A stretch of 64,000 nucleotides of DNA, taken from HLUCCA09 sp965277275. Its GTDB lineage: Bacteria > Pseudomonadota > Alphaproteobacteria > Rhodobacterales > Rhodobacteraceae. This document shows positions 10,217 to 17,444 of the stretch, in pieces. A model generated the notes under the pieces. That model made no database searches. It saw only the letters and a list, made by a program, of their open reading frames with translations, and had not been told where the DNA came from. Position 1 is the first letter of the stretch, and the number at the start of each line of letters is the position of its first letter. The stretch spans positions 806,001-870,000 of the forward strand of contig CBDICG010000002.1 in assembly GCA_965277275.1 (NCBI GenBank). Direction: 5' to 3'. Position numbers and translations under genes: made by a program.

Positions 10217-10300
10217 AGCTAATTGCGATCCCCCGACCCTGTCAATAAATAAATAAAAGTGATTTATAAATTGACAGTGCACCCTGCTCCCCAACAGAAT
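10217..10300. promoter_or_regulatory. Divergent frcB/frcR promoters inside an inverted repeat
   Basis: TGTCAAT (10240-10246) and ATTGACA (10270-10276) form an inverted repeat flanking an AT-rich centre. Each arm supplies a perfect -35 TTGACA pointing outwards. Plus strand: TTGACA 10271-10276, 18 bases, CAGAAT 10295-10300, leading to the regulator. Minus strand: TTGACA at 10245-10240, 17 bases, TTAGCT at 10222-10217, leading to frcB. A repressor bound to the repeat would cover both -35 boxes. Confidence 0.55.
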
Positions 10301-10319
10301 TGGGACAGGGAGAGGTTTC

Positions 10320-11498
10320 ATGAGTGGCATCGACACGTTCATCCGCACCTCTGAACGCGGGGCGACCCAGTCCGGTCTGCGGGACCGGAACGCGCGGCTC
10401 GTGCTCTCGTATCTGCGCCGCCACGGCGAGCTGTCCGGGGCAGAAATTGCGCGGCGCTCCGGACTTTCAGCGCAAACGGTCTCCAACATTATCCGTGCTC
10501 TCGAGGGGAACGGCTTGGTGCAACGCGGCAAGGCGATCAAGGGCAAGGTCGGCAAGCCGTCGATTCCCATGGCGCTGAACCCGCAGGGCGTCCTGTCCCT
10601 GGGTTTGAATATCGGCCGGCGGTCCGCGGAGCTGGTGCTCGTCGACTTCAACGGGCGCCTGATCGACTCGCATGAAACAGCCTACGACTACCCTGAGATC
10701 GAGACGGTTTTCGCCTTCCTCGAGGACGCAACTGCGCTGCTCTTCGCGCGCAACCCGGAGGCGCGGGACAGAGCCGTGGGGCTCGGCGTTGCGCGCCCCA
10801 ACGAGATCTGGAACTGGCTTGAACTTGTAAACGCTCCGGCAGCAGCGATGGAAAAGTGGCGGGCGCTCGACCTAGGCGCGGCGCTGTCACGGATCACCGG
10901 GCTAGAAGCGACCATCGAGAACGACGCGACATCGGCGTGCGTGGCCGAGCACATGTTGGGCCAGGGCGCGGATTTCACCGATTTCCTCTGCATTTTCGTT
11001 GGCGCATTTGTGGGGGGTGGGCTCGTATTGGGCGGCAAGATCGTCTGGGGCCGGACCGGAAACTCCGCCGCGCTTGGCCCGATGCCGATCCCGCATCCCG
11101 CAGGTGGGACAACGCAGCTTCTGAGCGTCGCATCGCTGCACGTTCTGGAGGCCTCCCTACAGAAGAACGGCATCAATCCGGCCAGGCTTCGGGAATCCCC
11201 GGACGACTGGAGCGCGTTCGAGCCCCTCGTCGGCGACTGGATCGAGGCAACTGCCGCCAACCTTGGGCTGGCGGCAGCGTCGGTCGCCTCTGTCATCGAG
11301 GTCGAGGCGATCCTGATCGATGGCGCGATGCCCGAAGAGGTCCGGCACCGGCTGACGCAGGCCACGCGGGCGCATTTCTCCGGATTTGATCTCTCCGGCG
11401 TCGAGCGACCACGCATCGTTGAAGGCTCCGTCGGGCGGCGGGCGCGCTCTCTCGGAGCTGCCCTGCTGCCGATCCACTCGCGCTATTTCATCGCCTGA
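10320..11498 (+). CDS. frcR: ROK-family transcriptional regulator of the frc operon
   Basis: 392 residues. The N-terminal winged helix includes LSGAEIARRSGLSAQTVSN (about 39-57), followed by a ROK/sugar-kinase-like domain with FVGAFVGGGLVLGGKIVWG. The classical ROK zinc cluster CxCGxxGC is not apparent, and the C-terminal part diverges from true sugar kinases, so this is a regulator and not a kinase. A good ribosome site (GGGAGAGG) precedes the ATG. It is divergent from frcB and is probably an autoregulated sugar-responsive repressor of frcBCAK. Confidence 0.85.
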   Translation: MSGIDTFIRTSERGATQSGLRDRNARLVLSYLRRHGELSGAEIARRSGLSAQTVSNIIRALEGNGLVQRGKAIKGKVGKPSIPMALNPQGVLSLGLNIGRRSAELVLVDFNGRLIDSHETAYDYPEIETVFAFLEDATALLFARNPEARDRAVGLGVARPNEIWNWLELVNAPAAAMEKWRALDLGAALSRITGLEATIENDATSACVAEHMLGQGADFTDFLCIFVGAFVGGGLVLGGKIVWGRTGNSAALGPMPIPHPAGGTTQLLSVASLHVLEASLQKNGINPARLRESPDDWSAFEPLVGDWIEATAANLGLAAASVASVIEVEAILIDGAMPEEVRHRLTQATRAHFSGFDLSGVERPRIVEGSVGRRARSLGAALLPIHSRYFIA

Positions 11499-11523
11499 AC
11501 GTAAAAGTGTCTCACCCGCGATG

Positions 11524-11554
11524 TGGGGCGCGACTGCGTGCGCGTCGCGCCCCA
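11524..11554 (+). terminator. Hairpin downstream of the ROK regulator
   Basis: TGGGGCGCGAC (11524-11534) and GTCGCGCCCCA (11544-11554) form a perfect 11-bp stem with a 9-base loop, 26 bases after the regulator stop codon. No T-run follows, as is common in GC-rich alphaproteobacteria, so it may end or protect the transcript rather than act as a textbook intrinsic terminator. Confidence 0.6.
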
Positions 11555-11725
11555 ATCGCCTCGGTCTTGGGGTGCGAAGTAGGCCCGCGCAGAAGCACAT
11601 CCGGCCGGTGGTGCGTCGTGTCGCATGCCGAAACAGTCGATCGGGGCACAGGACAGTTGGTGGAATCGGTGGGCTGACGTAGCATCCGATAGGCAACGCA
11701 ACCCAATCATCACTGGAGATCTCCC

Positions 11726-13684
11726 ATGCCCTTCCTCATGGATCGACGCGGGTTCCTGGCCGCCACCGCAGGCCTGCTCGCCGTTCACCCGTTCTCGGCC
11801 AGGGCGCAGGCTGGGCAGGCGCATCTCCGGATCATGGAAACGACGGACATCCACGTCCACGTCTACCCCTATGATTACTATGGCGATCGCCCGGTCGACA
11901 CTGTCGGGCTGGCCCGCACGGCGTCGCTGATCAATGCAATCCGGAGCGAGTCGACCAACGCCATCCTGCTCGACAACGGCGACTTTCTGCAGGGCAATCC
12001 GATGGGCGACTACATGGCCTACGAGAAGGGGATGTCGGAGGGCGACACCCATCCGATGATCGCCGCGATGAACGCGCTCGGGTTTGACGCGTCGACCCTC
12101 GGCAACCACGAATTCAACTACGGCCTCCCGTTTCTGATGAACTCCGTCGCGACCGCTGGTTTTCCCGTCGTCTGCTCCAATGTCGTGACGAAGACGGCCA
12201 CGACCATGACCGCGGACACGACCCTCGTGCCGCCCTACGTGATGCTCGAGCGGACCCTGACCGACGGCGCCGGAGACACGCACCCGATCCGGATCGGGAT
12301 CATCGGCTTTGTCCCCCCCCAGATCATGACCTGGGACCGTCGGCATCTGGAGGGCAACGTGCAGGTCCGCGACATCGTCGCCGCCGCAGAGGCCTACGTT
12401 CCCCAGATGCGCGAGGAAGGGGCCGACATCGTCATCGCCCTGTCGCACTCCGGCATCGGTGCCGCGGATCGATCGGACATGATGGAGAACGCCTCCGTCC
12501 CGCTTGCGGCTGTCGACGGGATCGACGTTGTTCTGACAGGTCACCACCACCGCGTCTTTCCGGGTCCGGATTATGACGAGACGCCCGGTGTCGATGCCGC
12601 GGCGGGCACCATCATGGGCAAGCCCGCCGTCATGGCCGGCTTCTGGGGCAGTCACATGGGCCTCGTCGACCTGATGCTGGAGCGCGATGGCAGTGGCTGG
12701 CGGATCGCCTCCCACACGTCCGAGGCCCGCCCGATTTCGCGCCGCGAGGAGGATCGCTCGGTCACTCCCCTTGTCGAGAGCGACGACGCCGTCCTCGCCT
12801 CGGTGACGGCGGATCACGAGGCGACGCTCGCCTATGTCCGCGCCGAGGTTGGCCAGACGGATGCACCGCTTCACTCCTACTTCGCTCTGGTCGCGGACGA
12901 CCCATCGGTGCAGATCGTGTCCAATGCCCAGACCTGGTACATCGCCCAGATGATGGCCGGGACGGAACACGAAGGCCTGCCCATCCTCTCGGCGGCCGCG
13001 CCATTCAAGGCAGGCGGGCGTGGGGGGCCGGAGTATTACACGGATGTCTCGGCCGGTCCGATCGCGATAAAGAACGTCGCGGATCTCTACCTCTACCCCA
13101 ACACCGTACGCGCTGTGCGTATCAGCGGAGCAGAGGTCCGCGAGTGGCTGGAGCGTTCAGCAGGCATGTTCAATCAGGTAACGCCCGGCGCGTCCGACGA
13201 AGTGCTGCTGAACCCGGACTTCCCGTCTTACAACTTCGACGTGATCGATGGGGTCCGCTATCAGATCGATCTGTCCCAGCCGTCTCGCTACAACAACGAC
13301 GGGGAGGTTGTGAACCCGGACGCACGACGGATCGTCGATCTTACCTACGAAGGCCAACCCATTGATCCGGATCAGGACTTCATCGTAGCTACGAACAATT
13401 ACCGCGCCGGTGGCGGAGGCAGCTTCCCGGGTGCCAATCCCGGAACGGTCATCTTCGAAGGGCCAGACACCAACCGCGACGTTATTGTGCGATACATCGT
13501 CGAGCAGGGGACGATCAGCCCTTCGGCGGACGCGAACTGGACCTTTGCACCCATGTCAGGAACGACAGTGCTCTTTGATACGGGTCCGGCGGCGGAACCT
13601 TTTATCGGTGCCGTCAAAGGCGTCTCAATCGAACCGGCAGGCGGCACAGACGATGGCTTCGCCCGATACAGGATCACCCTATAG
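11726..13684 (+). CDS. cpdB: 2',3'-cyclic-nucleotide 2'-phosphodiesterase/3'-nucleotidase, Tat-exported
   Basis: 652 residues. The N-terminus carries a twin-arginine signal (DRRGFLAATAG, cleavage after ARA). Next come the calcineurin-like metallophosphatase motifs METTDIHVHVYPYDYYGD, DNGDFLQGNP and GNHEFNYG, then LTGHHHRVFPG. The C-terminal half is a 5'-nucleotidase domain with the substrate loop NNYRAGGGGSFPG. The YDYYGD block is typical of CpdB rather than plain UshA. In the periplasm it would degrade 2',3'-cyclic nucleotides and 3'-nucleotides for phosphate and nucleoside salvage. GGAG lies 9 bases before the ATG. Confidence 0.92.
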   Translation: MPFLMDRRGFLAATAGLLAVHPFSARAQAGQAHLRIMETTDIHVHVYPYDYYGDRPVDTVGLARTASLINAIRSESTNAILLDNGDFLQGNPMGDYMAYEKGMSEGDTHPMIAAMNALGFDASTLGNHEFNYGLPFLMNSVATAGFPVVCSNVVTKTATTMTADTTLVPPYVMLERTLTDGAGDTHPIRIGIIGFVPPQIMTWDRRHLEGNVQVRDIVAAAEAYVPQMREEGADIVIALSHSGIGAADRSDMMENASVPLAAVDGIDVVLTGHHHRVFPGPDYDETPGVDAAAGTIMGKPAVMAGFWGSHMGLVDLMLERDGSGWRIASHTSEARPISRREEDRSVTPLVESDDAVLASVTADHEATLAYVRAEVGQTDAPLHSYFALVADDPSVQIVSNAQTWYIAQMMAGTEHEGLPILSAAAPFKAGGRGGPEYYTDVSAGPIAIKNVADLYLYPNTVRAVRISGAEVREWLERSAGMFNQVTPGASDEVLLNPDFPSYNFDVIDGVRYQIDLSQPSRYNNDGEVVNPDARRIVDLTYEGQPIDPDQDFIVATNNYRAGGGGSFPGANPGTVIFEGPDTNRDVIVRYIVEQGTISPSADANWTFAPMSGTTVLFDTGPAAEPFIGAVKGVSIEPAGGTDDGFARYRITL

Positions 13685-13855
13685 GGCAAGAAATCATCTG
13701 AAAGTCGCCGCCCATAATTACTTCGGGCCAAATCGAAACAGCGCTGGCGAACTGGATATTCCTGTCGCCGTCGAGTTCGAGACCTCGGCGGCCTGTGGGC
13801 AATTTCACAGCGCGTCAGCGCGCAGAATTTAGAGAGGTCATCTCTCAGGCTGACA

Positions 13856-13884
13856 TGGGCGCAGCAAAGCGTGCGATGCGCCCA
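13856..13884. terminator. Hairpin between convergent cpdB and the chemoreceptor gene
   Basis: TGGGCGCA (13856-13863) and TGCGCCCA (13877-13884) make an 8-bp stem in the 210-base gap between two convergent genes, 10 bases beyond the chemoreceptor stop. It could serve as a bidirectional terminator. Nothing else is seen in this gap. Confidence 0.45.
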
Positions 13885-13894
13885 AGCCGGCGTC

Positions 13895-16519
13895 CTAGAA
13901 CTCTTCCCAGCCGTCATCTATGGGAGGGGCGCTGGGCGCCGCTGTCTGAGCAACTGCGGCAGAGGCGCCAGTAGGCACAGACGATCGCACGACGGGCGGA
14001 GCAACGGGTGCACTCGCTTGTTCAGCGGCCTTGGCGGGCCGCTGTGCTGCGACGTTCGCCGCCGGAGCCCTCTTGGTACCGATCTCGAACCGATCAACGG
14101 TATGGGCCAAACTCTCAGCCAGTTGCGTGAGGGAGTGGCTCGCCGCTGTTGTCTCTTCAAACATGGCAGCGTTTTGCTGGGTTGCCTGATCAAGCTGGTT
14201 CACAGCGGTATTGATCTCTGCGACCCCCGTCGACTGTTCCTTCGAGGACACCGCAATTCCCCCGACGAGGTTTGAAACCTCGGTGATGGAGGAGACAATC
14301 TGTTGCAGTGCCTCGCCTGTGCGACCGACGAGGTCGACGCCGCGCCCGACCTGCGTACCGCTTGCCGAAATCAGAGCGTTGATCTCCCGCGCCGCGTCGG
14401 AGGAACGCTGCGCAAGCGCCCTCACTTCAGACGCGACCACAGCAAAGCCGCGGCCCGCTTCGCCCGCCCGTGCCGCTTCGACGCCAGCATTCAAGGCAAG
14501 CAAATTCGTCTGGAAAGCAATGTCTTCGATGACATCGATGATTTTTGCGATCTTCCCCGACGACTCCTCAATCGCGGACATCGCGGACACGGCGCTCTCC
14601 ACGACCTCCCCGCTTTCGACGGCCCGCGCCTGCGTTTCCGACACGACGGTGTTGGCGCGCCCAGCGCTTTCGGCTGCCGATTGGACCGAGGACGTGAGCT
14701 CATCGAGGGCCGCGGCTGTTTCTTCGAGCGTCGCCGCAGTGCGTTCGGTACGCCCAGACAGACTGTCGGCGGATGAAGCGATCTCGGCAGCCTCCTTGCG
14801 CACGTCGATTGCCATTCCCGAAACCGAGCCAACCAGCTCTTCAAGCGTGCGCAGCGTTGCGTTGAAGTCCGCGCGCAGCTGTTCGTAGTCCGACGCAAAT
14901 GGCGTCTCGATCCGTGTCGTCAACTTCCCACCGCTCACTTCGCGCAATGCCGAGCTGAGACTTGCAACGACGTCAGACTGAATGCGTTCACTTTCCTCGC
15001 GACGCTGTTCCGCAGCGGTCAGATCCCGCTCTGACTGGGTGACGTCTTGCCCCATCATAAGGTAGCGCATGACCGCGCCGCGCGCGTCTAGAACGGCAAA
15101 GAGGCTTCCGTCGATAATGCCGTCATGCTGCCCGACCGAGAGCTTTCCTGCAATCGGAGTGCCACTGGATAGCCGGGATTGCCAGTCCGAGAGATCGCTG
15201 TCGCCGACACGTGTCACTAGATGGGCAAGGCGTTTGCCGATGATCTCGCGGCCCGCAGACCGCCCGCAAACGCTGGCAAAGCGGTCGTTTGCCTTGACGA
15301 GGGTGCCTTCGACATCGAACTCGGCGTAGGGTTGGTTCGCATCCAACGTCGCAATAACCGACTGGTTCAGAGTGCTTTCGGTGATGTCATTGGCTTCCAC
15401 GACGCGGCCGATTGCCTGACCGTCGGCATCGCGGACAACCGCGATATCCAGTTCCAGCCGTGTGTCGCCCATCGTGAGGTTGACCTTGACCGGAAGCTGC
15501 TCTGGGTCGCGCAAGCGTTCGTCACCATCCAGCTCCGCTGAATTGAATTGTGACAGGTCCTGCCCCACGACAGCCTCGGAATCGAAGGATGGGTTGGACG
15601 ATCGGATCGCTGGCGAAAGATCTCGCAGCAAGGACGCCGCCGCGTTGTTCGCATAGATCACAACGAGAGACTCATCGAGCAGCATCATAGGGGCGGAGGA
15701 AGCATGGAGGGCCGCTGATCGAAAGGCCGAGTCGCGGCGCTCTGCTTCGCCGGCCTCGAGGGCATCGCGCATATCGGCGAGGGACCGGTTGATCATGCCA
15801 ATCTCGTCTTCACGGCGAAGTCTCGGAAGCTCGATCTTGTAGTCGGACCTGGCAATGCGCTTCATCGCATCACAAAGGCGATTCAAGGGACGGAGCAGGT
15901 GCCATTGCAGCAGCAAGGTCGCGAGACACGTCGCGATGATCGTGACGATTGCAGCCACGACAAGCTGCTCTTTTAGCTCCCCCTGAGTGGCAACGAGAGA
16001 CGATTCCGGTGACCATGTCATGGCGACAGAGCCGGCGATATCTGTGCCGACAAAGGCCGGAATCGCGACAGAGTACCCATCGGAAGATATGGCGACTTCA
16101 CCCGATTCCGCTGCCTGCTGCGCAAGGGTGCGCAGCGCATCCGTGACTGATCCGGTCTCCGCCATGGGGGCTCCGACAGCCGTGTAGCCAAGCCCGGCCA
16201 GAGCCTTGCCGCGTGCAGCTGCGAGAACGCGCGACAGAGGTTCGGCCACGCCCTCTTCCCGCCCGAAGCGCAAGGACGGGCCGCTCTGAAGTGCCAGGAG
16301 ATCCGTCACCTCGAGCGCACGTGCCTGCACGTCGTTTCGGATCAGATCCTGTTTCACGAGGTAGCCTTGGAGGGCAACAACGGAGCCAACCGCAATGATG
16401 CATGACGCAACGATCGCCGCTGTCACCATGAAGGCGGATTTGTGCGGGCGGCTCACCTTCGCCATCAGGCCGGGGCCTCCGGCTGTAGCGGACGAGGAGG
16501 AATAAACGTTAGCAGACAT
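13895..16519 (-). CDS. Methyl-accepting chemotaxis protein with two PAS-like domains
   Basis: About 874 residues from MSANVYSSS (AGGACACG ribosome site upstream). Order: transmembrane helix about 30-50, periplasmic sensor of some 150 residues, second transmembrane helix (LVVAAIVTIIATCLATLLL), HAMP, two PAS-like domains (one with MMLLDESLVVIYANNAAA), a second HAMP-like segment and the methyl-accepting signalling domain with its hairpin tip (AFQTNLLALNAGVEAARAG). The protein ends in a Pro/Ala-rich linker and the pentapeptide WEEF preceded by Gly, the alphaproteobacterial counterpart of the C-terminal CheR/CheB tether NWETF. The secreted sensor-like protein just upstream is probably in the same transcript. 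The ligand is unknown. Confidence 0.93.
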   Translation of the reverse strand: MSANVYSSSSATAGGPGLMAKVSRPHKSAFMVTAAIVASCIIAVGSVVALQGYLVKQDLIRNDVQARALEVTDLLALQSGPSLRFGREEGVAEPLSRVLAAARGKALAGLGYTAVGAPMAETGSVTDALRTLAQQAAESGEVAISSDGYSVAIPAFVGTDIAGSVAMTWSPESSLVATQGELKEQLVVAAIVTIIATCLATLLLQWHLLRPLNRLCDAMKRIARSDYKIELPRLRREDEIGMINRSLADMRDALEAGEAERRDSAFRSAALHASSAPMMLLDESLVVIYANNAAASLLRDLSPAIRSSNPSFDSEAVVGQDLSQFNSAELDGDERLRDPEQLPVKVNLTMGDTRLELDIAVVRDADGQAIGRVVEANDITESTLNQSVIATLDANQPYAEFDVEGTLVKANDRFASVCGRSAGREIIGKRLAHLVTRVGDSDLSDWQSRLSSGTPIAGKLSVGQHDGIIDGSLFAVLDARGAVMRYLMMGQDVTQSERDLTAAEQRREESERIQSDVVASLSSALREVSGGKLTTRIETPFASDYEQLRADFNATLRTLEELVGSVSGMAIDVRKEAAEIASSADSLSGRTERTAATLEETAAALDELTSSVQSAAESAGRANTVVSETQARAVESGEVVESAVSAMSAIEESSGKIAKIIDVIEDIAFQTNLLALNAGVEAARAGEAGRGFAVVASEVRALAQRSSDAAREINALISASGTQVGRGVDLVGRTGEALQQIVSSITEVSNLVGGIAVSSKEQSTGVAEINTAVNQLDQATQQNAAMFEETTAASHSLTQLAESLAHTVDRFEIGTKRAPAANVAAQRPAKAAEQASAPVAPPVVRSSVPTGASAAVAQTAAPSAPPIDDGWEEF

Positions 16520-16612
16520 GAAACGTGTCCTGTACGTCATCGGGTTTCACGGAGTGGACCGGCAGCGCCCGATTCAACGCGCTACCGGTCTGAATAGACG
16601 CCGTTTTCGGAC

Positions 16613-17200
16613 CTAGAGCAGGGCCTCGGCATTGACGCCGATGGTCATCGCGCCAATGGGCTCGCCGGTGGCGGGATCGGTGATCGTGAGCGAGATCTGG
16701 CCCTGGAAGGTCTGCGAGCTCTCGTCGAACTCAACCTCCCCGAAGTGCACACCGCTCGGACCACTTGGATAGGTCTCGGTGAATTTCGCCTCATCCCCCT
16801 GCCAGTAGTCCGACGTGATGTCGGAAGCAGCCACGTTGAGGCCCTGGGCATCGACCGCGAAGACCTCGGTGATCATCCCACCCGACTCTTCGACGCGCGC
16901 TCGCAAAAAATCGGCCGCCGGGCCATCCAGCACGGGGGAGATCGTGGGCGTCGAGGCGGTGCCCACTTCCGAACGCCACGCGGCATCAAGGGCGTCGATC
17001 TCCGATTGGGGCAGGTCGCCCATCGCGGAATTCTGCGCCATGATTGCTTCCACGAGCACAGGATCCTGCGCCCATGCGCGGATCTCGCCCTCAAGGTAAG
17101 CCTCCATGGCAGGTGCGAAATCGTTGGCGAAAGCGGCCGTCGACAAAAAGGCGGCGGCGAGGGGCGCGGCCACGCGGGCTGCGAACAAAGGTGTCTTCAT
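16613..17200 (-). CDS. Secreted PDC/Cache-like sensor domain protein
   Basis: 195 residues, starting at MKTPLFAARV after a near-perfect ribosome site (AGGAGGAG). A Sec signal peptide ends at STAAFA. The mature protein is a stand-alone extracytoplasmic domain with GGMITEVFAVDAQGLNVAAS and SDYWQGDEAKF, a pattern typical of PDC (dCache/sCache) sensor domains of chemoreceptors and kinases. It has no transmembrane or output domain. It is 93 bases upstream of the chemoreceptor gene on the same strand, so it may bind a ligand and present it to that receptor. Function is inferred from fold resemblance and context. Confidence 0.7.
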   Translation of the reverse strand: MKTPLFAARVAAPLAAAFLSTAAFANDFAPAMEAYLEGEIRAWAQDPVLVEAIMAQNSAMGDLPQSEIDALDAAWRSEVGTASTPTISPVLDGPAADFLRARVEESGGMITEVFAVDAQGLNVAASDITSDYWQGDEAKFTETYPSGPSGVHFGEVEFDESSQTFQGQISLTITDPATGEPIGAMTIGVNAEALL

Positions 17201-17444
17201 GACTCCTCCTGGGATTGGTTTCACGAGGCGGAAGCGCGGCCGGTGAAATAATGTGAGCGGCTCGCTCCCTGACGCCGTCTTACAGGTGACCTCCAAATCA
17301 TCCGTTAATCGCGCCTGACCTTTGCGAACGATGCCGCGACGATTTTGCCGCCCGATGCGCTTTACGTTAGCCGCCGCAACCCCATAGACACGTGTGGGGG
17401 GCGTCTGACGGTGCGGACGGCCTCACGAAGACCGGGGGCAGCCA

